Positions 11,901 through 23,760 of a DNA stretch of 36,218 nucleotides are shown here, piece after piece. The translations under genes were made by a program, and so were the position numbers. The stretch lies in the NCBI GenBank assembly GCA_002751075.1, contig NAOQ01000178.1, forward strand, positions 81,904 to 118,121, in the 5' to 3' direction. Positions within the stretch are counted from its first letter, which is position 1; each line of letters starts with the position of its first letter. The notes beneath the pieces were generated by a model. That model saw only the letters and a list, made by a program, of their open reading frames with translations. It was not told the DNA's origin and ran no database searches. The stretch is from Ichthyophonus hoferi. Lineage: Eukaryota; Opisthokonta; Ichthyosporea; Ichthyophonida; Ichthyophonidae.

Positions 11901-13636
11901 AGGGAAAGTATTTCACATATGTTATTCAGCTATAACTCCATACAAAATATATACATATTGTGAATTTACTCGTCTTTCGGTACGAAATTCTAATCGTAGA
12001 ACAGACCCATTCCATTGTGCAGGATTCCGCGAGCCAAATCAAGTTATCTGACACTCATGATAAGGCCTAAAAATAGTTAACCAATGAACTATGTGCCTAA
12101 AGTTCAATTGTATTGGTTGATAAAAATAATATATTTACCAGAGTTAAAGCAAGAGGTATTACTCACCTGATTAATATATTAAAAACAGCAATTTTATATT
12201 CTAACATTGCATAAAATAATATTATAAAAAATTATTGTAAAATGATATTAGTGAATATAAGTTGACAGTTATAATTAAATTATGACCGCCTTCTGTGATC
12301 CCTGAAGCACGCGATCTTTTGTTTCTACAAGTTATAAGTTTACGGCATCGACGACATTATTGGTTCGATAATAAACGCTAACTTTGTTAGGTGATTGATT
12401 CTAACAAGAAATCGATTAATTAATCTCAACTTGAAACAATAAAAAGCAATCCAGTATAAAAGTAAGTGCATGACGTAAGCTATTATTGTCTTGTAAACAT
12501 AAACGAATCACGAGTTCTGTTTTGATATTTATGCTTTCTTTCTTGTTGTTTATATAGTATATTATTTTTTTAGAGCAGCTACCTGAAGATAACTGTATAT
12601 GCCAGTATAGATAAAATACTACTTACTAGACTAAATTTCCTGTAGATCAATTTTAGGTATTGTTCGAGGTGTTTAGTTTTTATAATTATAACCAATCATT
12701 ATAAACATGCAATCTTTGATTATTGTACTTCACTGTACTGCACTGCATCAACACTTGGCTTACTATCATCGCGCATAAAAATTTAATACATATTAGTAGA
12801 TTTAGAAGTAGCTATGGGGAAATCCCCATATTTTAAACCCAACAACAACATAAACGAGACCACTCTTAAAGGCTCTCTTATAGAATAATGTTCTAAAGAC
12901 TCAGCTGGTGACCTAGTTATAAACGACATCTCGAACCGCGCTTAGGCGCAATGTGCAAAATCATAAAAACGGCTTCCTAGCCAAACCAAAATCTCAGGTT
13001 CCTCACAATTACTGAAGGAAGAATTCTTACCTTAGTTCATTTAGGTGCAATAGTGCTTATGGCACAGTGTGTACAATCAGTATGAGGTGTTATATTACTA
13101 GGTAAATAATAATTATTGTCACTAATTAATGTTAGTATGCAGTTCTCTGATTTTTGAACGAGTGAAAAATTTGAACACTGATACTCGTATGTGATTGTTA
13201 TATAAGTGATTCTGAGTTGATTGAATTATCGACCTTGTAGCACCAAGGTCCGAACCAATAAGAAACATGGATAATTTACCAAGAATCCATAGCTAGGAAG
13301 GAACGTGTTTTCTTTCAAGTAATAAGCGAATATAGTAACTAAATAAAAGAATTATCTGTAAAAGTGCGGTGAACGCTTTGGTTCCAACATTGCACGAGAG
13401 TATAGGCCTTCACAAGTGTTGGTGCTTATAGTTGTGATACACATATTCTGAACATACCAGAAAGAATATTGTCAACAAAGAAATTAAAAGGTCAATTAAA
13501 TACATAATTTTTTTTATTTTCTACATTCGTATGAACTGAAAGTACCAGCCTTCCAAGAACTTTTACAACTGGTCGTTAAATTTTTAAATAGCTACAATGA
13601 TTATATTCTATTATGCTATCATAATCATTAATACTA
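11901..13636. other. Intergenic region, nothing recognised
   Basis: AT-rich DNA between copia fossil B and the 3' end of the POT transporter gene. The first part (to about 12060) may still be LTR. There is no open frame of note. A TGACGTAA half-CRE lies near 12470. The rest shows only short A/T tracts and scattered CCAAT pentamers. Confidence 0.5.
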
Positions 13637-16285
13637 TTATTCTTTACCCGAGTTAAGTTTGTTTGGAGTGGTTCCAGTTGGCAGAGATGCCATTTCAAGT
13701 TGAGCTGCGTCTTCGCTCTCGAAATCCCCCTCTGTGTCAACTGCTAGTGTGTTAACACCATTTTCATCATAATTCTTAGGTACAAAGTACATGTCGGCCC
13801 AATAGGTGAAAGGGACACCAGCAAGTACAAATGCTGCACCTAGATAGTAGAAATATTCCATGTGACCGTTGTTCAGATTGGCAGGGAAATACACAGACAT
13901 GGCTGTTGTAAAGGCAGCGGTAAAACCGTTGGAGATACTACCATTGGCAATGAGGTTGAAAGCCTGTTATATGGATTGGACAATGTCCACAGTTGGATTA
14001 AAAAGGAGTAACTAAATGACATAGTTAAAGCTAATTAATTGATATTATTATTTTACTCATACATATGCAATGATAATTACTAATAATATAATATCGAATA
14101 ATTATTGAAATATGAAGAAATATTTAAATTAAGTAAATATTCCCTTTTCTATAACAGTAACAGAAAAACAAACAAACATATAAGCACACATGCATAGTAT
14201 AATACATACCTGAGAAAGAGAGCGAGCTCTGGGAGGTGTTTGAGTATACACGAAGTAATACATGTATGGATTAATAAGGACCTCAGCCACGCCAATCAAG
14301 GCAAACGGAACAAACATCAGGAAGCCAGAAATATCACTCATATGAACACCTGTGGGAGCACAGTTGGAGACGGGGGAATCCCACATAACAGGGGCGGCTC
14401 TACGTGCATATTCTAACCCGGCAGCCACAAACATGGAGAGAGCTGCAACAAATAGACCCAAAATCAGCTGTTGCATGCCAGTTACAGGAGACCCTTTGAG
14501 TTTGGCACATAGGGGAAGGAAGAAACTTTCAAAGAAGGGTGTGAAGGCAATAATAGCAAAAGAATCACCGATGTTGAAGAAAGCACCTGTGTGTGGGAGG
14601 GGAGGGTCAGGAACAATGTAGATGTTAAAAATAGATTATAAATGTGGTATAGATAGAGATAGTATAAATATACAAAAAAAAAAAAAACAGATAAAAAGAC
14701 ATTTCGTAAGTATTGATTAAACGCATATCATAATAATAACAAAATAAAAAATATACAATCAAAGTACTATAAAGATGTTGTTACCAACACATACAAAACC
14801 CAAATAGTGTATAAAAGCTAAACCAGCAGAGTATAATAATAGAATACTAATATATATTACATACCATTAATCTGACCGCCTCCGGCAACACTCAGATTCA
14901 TCTGACAGGCTTGGGCTTGGAAAGAGCCACTCATTTGGTTATAGCAAATATTGAAAGCAATATTAACAATCAACACAATAGGAATAGTGTCGAAGGTACC
15001 CTGGGCTTCCTCTAGAGTAAGCATACCACTGGGTTCATCTGGGATTCCATTCATGTAATCATTGCTCAAGTGGGCGAAGGAGAGGGTCACACAGGACACT
15101 GACGCCAGGGCTAGAGCCAAATAAGAAAGTGCATCTGCTACTACAATATCTGTAATAAAAGACTGGGCTACAGCAACAATCAGGAACAAAAATACAGTGA
15201 TCCACCCAAACAGTGCAACTTTGCCACGAAGGGTTCTCTTGGCACCGTTCCAGACATAGTATATAAGACCGCGAAAGGAATCTCCTCCAGGAGGGAGACG
15301 GTGATATTTGGGTGTACCGGCAACAAAGATAAACATGCACAAAACGAAACAACCAGATGCGATCATGTAGGCTGCGAAAAATCCATTTCTCTTTGAGATT
15401 ACAGGGGGTTGGCCGTTGGTAGCCAAGGTAACTAAATAACCATAAGAGACTGTAGCACCAACGTTGATCACTAGGTAGAAATAGCTGTAATATGGATTAT
15501 GATGGTAAGTAAATGAGTGATGCAAGGTACGCTACATATAATATAAACCGCATACCACATAAGGTTTAAAAGAGGTGAAAGAAAAGGGTAAATATAAATA
15601 GTAGAATAAAAGTATTATAACAATTTAAGATATAAGGAAAAGAGGGAACTACTCACTTGAAGAATGATTGCTGCTCCTTCACCTGCTCAGGGTCTGAGAC
15701 ATCATATTGATCACCGCCAAAGTTGGCAATGTTGGGCTTAATACCACCACATCCCAAGGTAATAAGGGCCATGGTTGAAAACAAATATAGACCGGTGGAC
15801 TCAATAGTAGGATATGCGGAAACAGCTGCCAACACAACGCCTATTACATAGATTACTCCGAAAAAAAAGATAGTATAGTAGCGACCCAGGTAAGAATCAG
15901 CCATCCATCCACCAAATAGAGGGGTAATATAACACAAGATACTGAAGGCCGCGTTCATAGCCGTTGCTTGGGCATTACTATAACCTATTTGTTGAAGATG
16001 ATTACGTTGACTTCCGGCAAATGTATAATAGGTTAAACGCTCACACATCTCTACCACCAGAATGAAAATACACACTGTCCATAGTTTACTTTTCATGAAA
16101 TGGTTCACGATCCTTACTAAAAAGTTCCCTTCAGACCTTTTAGGTTTTTGTGGTGGCTCATTATACATCGTTTCTACTGCAGGTATGCTTCTTCTTGCGT
16201 CTTTCATTGTTGATTCGGGTGCGAGCCCAATTTCACGATGGGATTTCTCATCCCCATAATCACCGGCATCAACTGATCCGGACAT
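13637..16285 (-). CDS. Proton-dependent oligopeptide transporter (POT/PTR2 family), 4 exons, complete
   Basis: Proton-coupled uptake of di- and tripeptides at the plasma membrane or an endomembrane, as known for the POT (PTR2, SLC15-like) branch of the MFS. Exons on the minus strand: 16285-15657, 15484-14865, 14586-14210, 13963-13637 (stop TAA). All introns are GT-AG and phases agree (2, 1, 0), giving 650 residues, within the usual 550-650 range. Diagnostic motifs: the EMCERLTYY block at 79-87 (ExxER proton-coupling motif; the usual F after R is L); the MFS loop GWMADSYLGR at 126-135; GGIKPNIANFGGDQYD at 180-195; the PTR2 signature FYLVINVGA at about 212-220; and NPYMYYFVYTQTPPRARSLSQ near the C-terminal helices. 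The first about 65 residues are a hydrophilic cytosolic tail and the C-terminus is acidic and cytosolic. Nitrate or histidine transport, known in plant relatives, cannot be excluded. Confidence 0.95.
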
Positions 16286-17866
16286 CCTGCTGCCGTTTAC
16301 TGCTGTTGTTCTCGGCTTCTCATTATTATATATGTAAATATAGACAAATATAGTACGGGCGAGTTACGGAAAGTCATTGAATAGGATTTATATCCTCTAT
16401 ATCCGATTGGTCAACGCATTTCATTGGAAATATGGTGGGGTCACGAGATGAAAGAGATAGTTATAGTTTAATCACTACATAAAGTTAATTAAAAGACTCT
16501 TATGCCTATAATTTTAAAAACATTTCATAGTTTAGGTATCTTTTATTAATATTTTAAAAAATAAAGTATTTATATTAAATTTTCGCTTTACTGTCAGGGA
16601 TCTAAGATAGCATCAGTTGTGTTGTCCACATCTTACAAAGATATTTCTAACTCGTATGCGCTAATGGTTTCATGATAATTCTCCAATACTAATATTACTT
16701 TTGTTATACTAACCAATAATCTGGGATGCGGAAAACATAATGAACATCCAACCAAACTACTCTGCAAAATATGTGGTTTTATTGGTCTAGTATGACAAAT
16801 GAAATGAAATCGTTGTGTAAGGACACATACGTTAGACCAATTGAAAAATTAAGATCCAGTCACGATCAAGCAATAACGGTGGGTTTTACTGGCTATAAAC
16901 AGCATTGGCCAATAAAAATCTGGGTGACCGTTACTATTTGGACTGGAATACGGAACACAACCCCGTCAACATCCGATAAACAGGAGTCGTGAAAAAGATA
17001 AAAAGAATAAAAACAACCAATAAAAACATGGATAAGGATCTATAAACCATTATAAACAAAGTTTGCGTTTCGTATAATTTGTTAGCGATATCTTACATGT
17101 ATATATGTATATATATATATAATCTCATTGATTCCTAGAAGGTACTTGACCTGTATTCTATAACCATTGCATGCTTTTGGAATATCTAGTTCTTTGTCGG
17201 CACTTGATTATAATCATCAGAGTTCAGATCTTTCTCCTATTGAGAATACTAAGAACTGTATAGTTTACTTTGGACAGTAATAATAAATATTACATACACC
17301 TAGCCTTAGCACCTGTCGCTAATTGTTGGTACTGTAGTATTACCACACTTGCACCTAGGCATATTGAGGCAGGGGACTCTCCTCAATTTATGGAATACTT
17401 CAGATAGTTGAGGACAGAGCCATTATACACTCCTTCTCCTACATCAAACTCGTCCCATCTTTCTATTGACAGCAGCTCAGAGTGAAACACTCTTTATTGC
17501 TAGCCCAGCAAGACCTACTTCTAAATAGCCCCTAATCGGAGCCCCTGAAGTCTGTAGACAAGTCATCGCAACTACTGCAAATCGTTATAATAATAATATC
17601 AAGTTAGAGAAAAGCTTCACAATTCAAAAATTGTGAATAGGTATAATGGAAAATTACACATATCCTCATACCCCCACCCCACCCTATTCATGACCATAAC
17701 CATAACTTGCAAACATCTTCTTACCATTATATCATTATAACTCATGCAAATACTATCCTCTCTTTCTCCTCCATCTTTTCTTTTCCCTATACGCTCTTAA
17801 AAACATATATACCTACTCTGTAAACCCCATCTAATATAGTAAAGTGGCTTATATTCCCAGCAAAAT
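16286..17866. other. Intergenic region between the POT and bZIP genes
   Basis: Contains the presumed POT promoter (ATTGG elements near 16398 and 16423, i.e. CCAAT on the gene's strand), a probable solo LTR at about 16800-17240, and, at about 17300-17600, a GC-richer stretch without long open frames that may be more decayed transposon. No host gene recognised. Confidence 0.5.
16800..17240 (+). mobile_element. Probable solo LTR related to copia fossil A
   Basis: The core at 16990-17060 (GATAAAAAGAATAAAAACAA, then CATTATAAAC) closely matches 8765-8830 in the LTR of fossil A (GAATAAAAAGAACAAAAACA, then CATTATAAAA). Both are followed by a TATATA stretch and then a region ending CAGATCT, at about 8935 and 17230. 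No coding interior is present. Ends are approximate. It looks like an old recombination remnant of a related family. Confidence 0.5.
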
Positions 17867-20800
17867 TTAGAAAGAGAGTGCATTGGCTCTACACTCTCCA
17901 CAGTACCAATCAGTGCTGTTGACCTTAATTAAAATTAGGGTGGACCAGTGTCTAATGTCGTCAAAGTTGGGTCGATTGAGCCCTATCATCACGCCTTTCT
18001 GTCTATAATAAAATACAACAGTAATATAATAGTATAATGGTAACAGTTAAAGAGTATTCTAGTATTGTTATAACGGTAAGATACGGTCAACCAAAGGAAT
18101 ATTGCATTACAGTTGAGGACTTATATAGTCGAAAGATAGACTGGGTAATGATTGGATCACGGAATCTATCACAAGGACGTCCCTATATATACCTCTAGTC
18201 TAGTGTTGGAATACAATATAATATATATAATAAATAATATAGATTATGCTAATAAGCAATATATATAATAGTTGCTATTAATCTATTAGATTCATTGATA
18301 CATACGGCACATGGAAGCTATCTATATTTGCTTTCCCTGCTTATATAACTGTTATCCAAGACATAATGTAGGTGAAAGAATTCAATAAAATTGTAGTTAT
18401 GATATATATAGGCAATGTGGAAAGCATTTTTTGGATGCAACTGTGAAGTATACTTATCAAAATAGTTTAGAATAATCGAACGGATTCTCAAATGATAATA
18501 TAAAATAAGACGGCAATATAATAAAATATAGTAATATAATATAATATAGTAAAATCACACAACATAATAATACATAGTAATAAAATATAATATAGTAGCA
18601 CCTTACCTTTCTTAGTGCCACTAACTCTTCCAGATATGCTTTCTCAGCCTAAACATAGAGTGTCGGAGAGGTATCAGTTGAAATAATAAAAGGGAGAGGT
18701 AAAAGAAAGATTAAGAGAGGAGGGATATGTTATGTTGGTCAATCAGAATGGATCATTAAACTTAAAAGAAAACATTAAAGTTTTAAGTGATAGATGTCTC
18801 AACTTGAAAACGTAATAAGAGATATTAAATTATAACACTAGAAAACCATTGGTGACACTAAAACCAAATAATAACTGTATTTCGATTTTGAAATACCTAT
18901 CAAACCACATTATAATAAGTCCTCACCAGTCTTATCTATATATCTACACGACATAAACAAACAATATTACAATACAGACCACCAACCAGCTACTAATTAC
19001 TAATTAACCACAAAGCGTCACCTCTATCCCTCCTTTTACCTAATATCATCTAGTATTCCTTCTACCCGACTAACATAAGAAGTGCAATCTTCCATTGGCC
19101 TAGAATCATGTTATAAGATTGCCATTACTGCACATATTCAATACATGGCTATGAAAAAAACAGTTAATATACGTATGGTATAAGGGTCTATCTGGTACAG
19201 GGTGTATATTATAGTTAACTCTCATGGTATAGATTATAGGTGATATATACGTATATTATACATCTGGGTGCGTAGAGTTACTTACTATTAGCTTTTCCTT
19301 TCTAGATTGGAGGTATTTGTATCGACACTTCATTTCAATGGCTTTTTGTTCCATAATCTAAGAGTGAAAAGGTTAGGGAGGGAGGGAGGGAGTGAGTGAG
19401 AGAGGGAGAGAAAGGGAGAACGATATATATATATAGATGGAAGGTAAGAGAGATAGTTACAAAGACACGGAGAGAGAGTTAAAAATAGAAGAACCGAGGA
19501 TACAAATAATTTAATAGTAGTAATTAAAAACAATTAAAGAGTAATGTAGAAATAATTAATAGTAATTAAGGCATCTAATATCCTACCATTGATTCCTCTC
19601 TCTTTTTTCTTCTAAACCTTGCACTTGCGGCACAATTGCGTTCCTTTTTGTCTGAGGGATCGAGTGAGGGGATGGTGGTACATTAGGAGAAGGAATAAGG
19701 CTTAAGATATAAGTTGTTACTGGCCAACACGTTATATAGGAATATAAACATATATACATACATACATACGTAGGCAATAACGAAAATAATAATAATACTA
19801 CTATTACTAATACTAATACTAATAATCATAACATTAATAATAGTCATGATAATAACAATAAATAATAATAATAATAAAAGTAGTAATAATAATAATAAAT
19901 AATAATACTACTACTTCTACTACTACTACGACTAACAATAACAATAACAATAATAACACCACAACACTAACCTGTCTTCTCATCCACTACCTCTGACTTT
20001 TTTTCTAGCTTCTTATCTAGATTTATCATAGCTAATGTTTGGCTCCACGTGGGGAGGAGCATTTTGCCTGGTAGAGATGCCTGTGTGTATATATGTAAAC
20101 ATACAGGTGTGTTTATAATATAATGCATGATAGTGTGATAATATAATGGTATAATAGTCTAGCAGTAGAATAATGGTATAATTTAAGAAATATATAACTA
20201 TATGGTACTACCCCATTAAACTAGTGCCTATTGGTCTAGCTGACTAATCGCATACCTGAAAAAGATCCACAGTCTGCGGATTAGGTATGTCATCAATGGG
20301 AGGATGGTCACCTACATGAGATCAACCAATGAGAAAACAGCAAGACATTAATCTTATTAAAATAAGAATTCCATTGGTATAGGATGATACCTTAATTATA
20401 AATTTAATACTAGTTGTATTATTTGGTAGCTCAGTAAAATATCATTCAAAATAATTGGTTAATTCATAAAAACATCATAAGTGCTTATATGATATAAATA
20501 TCTCTACCAGTAATATACCATCATATTTTAATGTAGTATATACTGTTCTACGATGGGTAGTTATAATATCCCTTCTGTGGATTACACAATCAAGTGCTGT
20601 TGCTTTGGTACTATAAATAAAGCAAAGTAACAGGCAATTTTAGACAGAGTCATAATAAGTCAAAGTATATAGAAAGGACCATATGTAAATGTATTTATAC
20701 CTGTAATAGAGGTACAAGGGCAAGTGTTTTATTAAGTTGAGAAAGAATAACGTGAGAGGTAGATATCAGGTGTGGGTAAGTAAGAAAAAAGAATGGTAGT

Positions 20801-21719
20801 ATGGTGGGATGATGGAACAATAGTACAACAGTAGAATAATATGGTAGTATAGTAACATAATAGTATATATAGTAGTATAATAATAAAATAATAGAATGGT
20901 ATGGTAATAAAACAGTATGATAATATAACAATACAACAACATAAAAGTATAGCAATACGATAGTATAACAATGGAATAATGAAACAATGCAATAGTATAT
21001 ATAGCAATATACGTCTAAGCACACTAACACCCAAACACGTACATATATACAAACCATAAGAAATAATACCAAGACATTATATACCTTATACCCTATACTC
21101 TATACCATATACTATATATCATATACCTTATAACATATACCTATACTATGCACCCTATCCCATATACCCTATACTATACATCTTCTACCCTATATCCTAT
21201 ACCATATACCTTACACCCTATATCCTATACTATACACCTTTTACCGTATACCTTACCTCTATTGTCAAAAGATTCTCCGCCAGAAATCACTCCACTAGGC
21301 AATGGTCTGATCTGACCCGATAATAACCTGGCCCGTTTACGACCCGATTGACCCGTGTGGCCCGGTAGTTGATATGCATCTCCACCACTGCTACCATGTT
21401 TACCTGAATCACTACTCTTTAATTCTCGTGTGTTAGATTGTGACTGTGATATATTATTTGGCTGTGTCATCAACAATTGATGTTGCTGTTGTTTTTTTGG
21501 AAGTTGTAGTTGCCCTTGTGTTGCTTGTTGCGCCTGAGATAGTTGTAGTGCATTGTCTTGCTGCTGTTTCTGTTGTGATAGTTGTGGTTGTTGTTGTAAT
21601 AATAGCATCTGTTGTTGTGGCTTAGGCTGTGCTCCTATATGCGCGGAAGGTACAGACTGTACATTCTGGTGCTGTAATCGTAAGGGGCCAGGGGGAGTGG
21701 GCCTAGGTTGTGTTTGTTG

Positions 21720-21761
<42 letters not shown>

Positions 21762-21769
21762 TTGTTGTT
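17867..21769 (-). CDS. bZIP transcription factor with polyglutamine-rich N-terminal region (5' end in or beyond gap)
   Basis: A nuclear, DNA-binding, dimerising activator. Exons on the minus strand: from the gap (21769) to 21257, then 20311-20256, 20080-19972, 19651-19587, 19357-19286, 18648-18607 and 17998-17867 (stop TAA). All introns are GT-AG and all phases fit. The first visible exon has about 18 glutamines against the gap, then a Q-rich region and a basic patch (GRKRARLL). Exon 19651-19587 encodes the basic region KKERNCAASARFRRKKREES, matching the bZIP N-x-A-A-x-x-x-R consensus in the Gcn4/ATF4/Cys3-like form (RNxAASARFR). The next two exons supply a zipper with M, M, L, L, L every seven residues. 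The last exon adds a 43-residue tail with WYCGECRANALSF at the end. The exact subfamily and target genes are unknown. The polyQ length is unresolved because of the gap. Confidence 0.88.
20780..21250. repeat. Degenerate ATAGTA/TATACC satellites in a bZIP intron
   Basis: Between bZIP exons 21769-21257 and 20311-20256. At 20790-21005 the plus strand is a degenerate array of AATAGTAnnAnAGTA units (sense strand TACTAT-like). At 21075-21250 it is an array of roughly ten-base units such as TATACCYTAT. They explain several spurious open frames here. Confidence 0.65.
21715..21769 (-). repeat. CAG/CAA trinucleotide repeat (polyQ coding)
   Basis: A pure CAG core flanked by CAA codons in the bZIP frame, about 18 glutamines, running directly into the assembly gap. 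The CAA interruptions at both sides of the CAG core are typical of coding polyQ tracts. Confidence 0.9.
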
Positions 21770-21998
21770 NNNNNNNNNNNNNNNNNNNNNNNNNNNNNNN
21801 NNNNNNNNNNNNNNNNNNNNNNNNNNNNNNNNNNNNNNNNNNNNNNNNNNNNNNNNNNNNNNNNNNNNNNNNNNNNNNNNNNNNNNNNNNNNNNNNNNNN
21901 NNNNNNNNNNNNNNNNNNNNNNNNNNNNNNNNNNNNNNNNNNNNNNNNNNNNNNNNNNNNNNNNNNNNNNNNNNNNNNNNNNNNNNNNNNNNNNNNNN
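21770..21998. other. Assembly gap (229 N)
   Basis: A run of N starting inside the polyQ repeat. On the far side the sequence is non-coding in appearance, so an exon boundary, and perhaps more Q codons, lies within the gap. Confidence 0.99.
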
Positions 21999-22692
21999 GG
22001 GGTGTATGAGTAGATATATCGGGCTATATATATATAAACCAAGGTAACATAAGAGGCTGGTATGGTATACCTCTATATACATGCATCTTTCTGTAGAAAT
22101 AATAATAATAAGAATATAATATAGAAAAATAAAATAATAAGCCGTATGAGAGGTAATTGGTAAAAGTGAGGAAGGAATGCGGTCCCCCTATACCTTAATC
22201 TATGAGTAATAATAATGTACATAGGTCATAGACCCCCCCTGAAAATTGGTCAACCTATCCTAGGCATACTACCAAACCATATGCACCTATACACTATACA
22301 TAGCATGCCATTAAGGTAATTGGAAATTATTCTCTAAGAACTAGGATAGAATTACCACACCTACTCTCTATGTATGTTCAGTAATATATATCCTTCCCTG
22401 ACCATAAAACATAGTAATTAGTATAGGATGGTCAAAGATGTTGTATTGTGAAATAAAAAATGGTGAGAGAGAAAAGACTAATAGAGAGGGGAGAGAGGGG
22501 AGAGAGGGGGGAGGAGGGAGAGAACGTACTTATACACGTGTACATACAAATGCATTTATACATATGTACCTAGATAGGCATAAAAAGATGCGTATGAATG
22601 AGAAGAGAAAGATAAAAGGAATCCTACTTATAACGACAGCAATTATACATTAAAAATATAAACAGACTGTGAGGTTTCAAGTTAATACTTAC

Positions 22693-22709
22693 AAGTCAAA
22701 GTTTGCCAT
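22693..22709 (-). CDS. Candidate first coding exon of the bZIP gene
   Basis: On the minus strand, ATG GCA AAC TTT GAC TT is followed by a consensus donor GTAAGT, giving MANFD plus two bases (phase 2). It lies about 700 bp upstream of the gap, in the right orientation, with no other gene between. Linkage to the polyQ exon cannot be shown because the receiving acceptor would be in the gap. Confidence 0.35.
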
Positions 22710-23692
22710 TTATAATATCCGCTCTAGCAGAGCAAAGGTATAGCTTAGTATCACTGTATGTTTGCACGTTGCATTGTCAAGGAGGTTGTATAGTATAATG
22801 TAGTGTAGTGTGGTATATTATGGTAGTATGCTTAGCAACCAAGATGGAAATATCTTACTATCAATCTCTCTCACACCTGTTGTTGATAGCCCGAGATTAA
22901 AAACGGATGACTACAACAAAACAATATATTTAAATGTATATTACTAGAAATAAAAGGGAAGTAAGAGAAGAGGGTGGAAAATGCTTGCAATAACAGAACA
23001 CGGTATGAATAAACAACAACAGAGTAAAAACTTTAAATACCTACCGGTGTTTATATTATAAGCTTCCAGGGTTAACCCCTTTCCCCCTTATAGTGTCCAT
23101 GAAACAAGCAAGAACGTTCTTCTTTGTTTCATGCACACACACATACATTCTACATAAGAAGGTATACGTATGCACACTCGGGCGAATATTACCAGAAAAG
23201 AATAAAACGTTTGACCTGTGTTGTGGACTCTTGATTTACGGTATTTACGGTATGTCAAAGTCAAATGACCATTAGGAAACTAAAATTTGTTGAAAAGGGT
23301 TGGTGGAGAGGTTTACTTGTGTTTATAGTCTAACTACGACAGGCTGACTGTTAATCTACTTATTATCCCTTTTATTAATTACTTCGTTTTACGTACAAAT
23401 ATGTATAAGTACATATATGTAGTTGCAATATATGGTGTAAGATGTTTTATTTATTGTTGTTATTTAACCTATCTATAAAAACCTATAGTAAGACTGGAAT
23501 GGTACCTCAATCACGCCAATGTTTGGTTCAAATTCGAACCTTATCTCTACGATCATCTAGTGGTTGATTGATTTTTGACCCATTAGTCCATATTTGGCTG
23601 TATAAAACGTAGCCCAATTATCGCTTAGAATTTGCAAAGTAAACCAATAAAAAACTCAGTGGTTTAAATGATTTTATTCCAATTGCAGGGCT

Positions 23693-23760
23693 CCCGGAAA
23701 TAATTCGACAAATCCCGAAATAATTCGAGAAATTTTAAAATAATGCGATAAATCCTAAAA
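23693..23760. repeat. Three tandem 20-bp units
   Basis: Three imperfect copies of CCCGAAATAATTCGAnAAAT run head to tail (variants: CCCGGAAATAATTCGACAAAT, CCCGAAATAATTCGAGAAAT, TTTAAAATAATGCGATAAAT). Each contains a short TTCGA/TGCGA core. Non-coding. Confidence 0.75.

Noticed and set aside
14352-14621. An 89-codon open frame on the plus strand
   Set aside because: It lies antisense to POT exon 3, whose family match and splice sites are clear.
20703-20790. A minus-strand stretch reading ILSQLNKTLALVPLLQ followed by GTATAA in the bZIP gene
   Set aside because: There is no AG acceptor anywhere upstream within the pyrimidine-rich run, and the flanking exons already join in phase 1 without it.
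21553-22047. Poly-Cys, poly-Leu and poly-Ala/Val open frames on the plus strand
   Set aside because: They are the complement and other frames of the CAG/CAA repeat plus the N gap.
23526-23541. GGTTCAAATTCGAACC, resembling a tRNA B box
   Set aside because: It is a self-complementary palindrome with no acceptor, D or anticodon stems around it.
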